From Clostridium sp. D43t1_170807_H7 (lineage in GTDB: Bacteria; Bacillota; Clostridia; Clostridiales; Clostridiaceae), in NCBI RefSeq assembly GCF_015555905.1, contig NZ_JADNLK010000001.1, positions 1 to 64,000 on the forward strand: a stretch of 64,000 nucleotides of DNA, written 5' to 3'. The notes below the pieces were generated by a model that ran no database searches, was not told the origin of the DNA, and saw only the letters and a program-made list of their open reading frames with translations. Made by a program: the position numbers and the translations under genes. This document shows, one piece after another, positions 63,701 to 64,000 of this stretch (the first letter of the stretch is position 1; the number at the start of each line of letters is the position of its first letter).

Positions 63701-64000
63701 TTCATATTGTTACTAAAAACTATTGGAATTATTTTCATTTTTTATATTATGTGTTTCTTCATTCTATTATTATATACTAAATAGATTAGTTAATATCTTA
63801 TTAATAAATCAACTTCACTTAACAATTACAAGTATATTTATATCATAAAATTAGATATAAATTAATAGTAGATTGCTTCTTTACATTGATAATTTATCTA
63901 TAATAACAATATATTGTTTTATTTTTATGATATCTCAATAAATTTAAACCTAAGCTTATACATATATTCCATAAAAAATTTATATTACATTTTTATATTT

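Overview
The window is a chromosomal segment of a low-GC, anaerobic Gram-positive bacterium. The evidence is AT-rich codon use, strong GGAGG ribosome binding sites, T-box leaders, asrABC sulfite reductase, RNase J, an IscR-IscS-IscU-MnmA operon and a fused GshAB. Together these point to Clostridium sensu stricto; the species cannot be fixed from the sequence alone. Most genes lie on the minus strand. No tRNA, rRNA, CRISPR array, insertion sequence or prophage was seen.

Layout. 1-4.7 kb: a Trp T-box-controlled trpEGDCF operon. It ends in a 3'-truncated trpF directly abutting a terminator, with no trpB or trpA. 4.8-8.4 kb: poorly characterised genes, including a coiled-coil protein, a GNAT acetyltransferase and a membrane J-like protein without HPD that carries a hexanucleotide microsatellite. 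8.7-17.1 kb: lactate dehydrogenase (plus strand), an SH3b/NlpC-P60 wall hydrolase, nicotinate phosphoribosyltransferase, a second GNAT protein, MntP under a yybP-ykoY Mn2+ riboswitch, and dihydropyrimidinase. 17.2-20.4 kb: a glycogen debranching enzyme and a DUF3783 protein, separated by two homologous, inverted, ~215-bp imperfect palindromes. A short core-less relative sits at 26.2 kb. 20.6-24.1 kb: a LexA-box promoter driving a radical SAM DNA-repair gene (broken by an internal deletion) and its DUF4130 partner, then a J-domain/pseudokinase-like protein and a YopX-like protein. 24.1-37.6 kb: RNase J, a MATE-gshAB operon with a palindromic operator candidate, an ArsR regulator, PlsC, a pentapeptide-repeat/membrane gene split by a TAG codon, and SbcCD.

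37.7-41.7 kb: a TPP-riboswitch operon thiD-thiM-tenA-thiE-thiW for thiamine salvage. 41.7-49 kb: a HAD phosphatase, an ECF sigma factor with two zinc-finger anti-sigma-like genes, small membrane proteins, a DUF2232-like membrane protein, a DnaQ-type exonuclease and a NERD-like membrane protein. 49-60.5 kb: oligopeptidase F, asnA under an Asn T-box, the iscR-iscS-iscU-mnmA operon, a 5'-truncated UPF0597 remnant, RarA, a secreted CAP-domain protein and a small exported protein. 60.7-63.6 kb: asrABC behind a Rex-like operator. The last ~430 bases contain no recognisable gene.

Themes: amino-acid and cofactor supply controlled by RNA switches (Trp T-box, Asn T-box, TPP, Mn2+), redox and sulfur metabolism (GshAB, Asr, Isc), and DNA repair (SbcCD, RarA, the LexA-controlled radical SAM/DUF4130 pair). 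Four genes are broken (trpF, radical SAM, pentapeptide gene, UPF0597), so recent gene decay or local sequence error is a real theme. I found no complete undescribed system. The best leads are the long-hairpin element family, the J-domain/pseudokinase-like protein and the pentapeptide/membrane gene.
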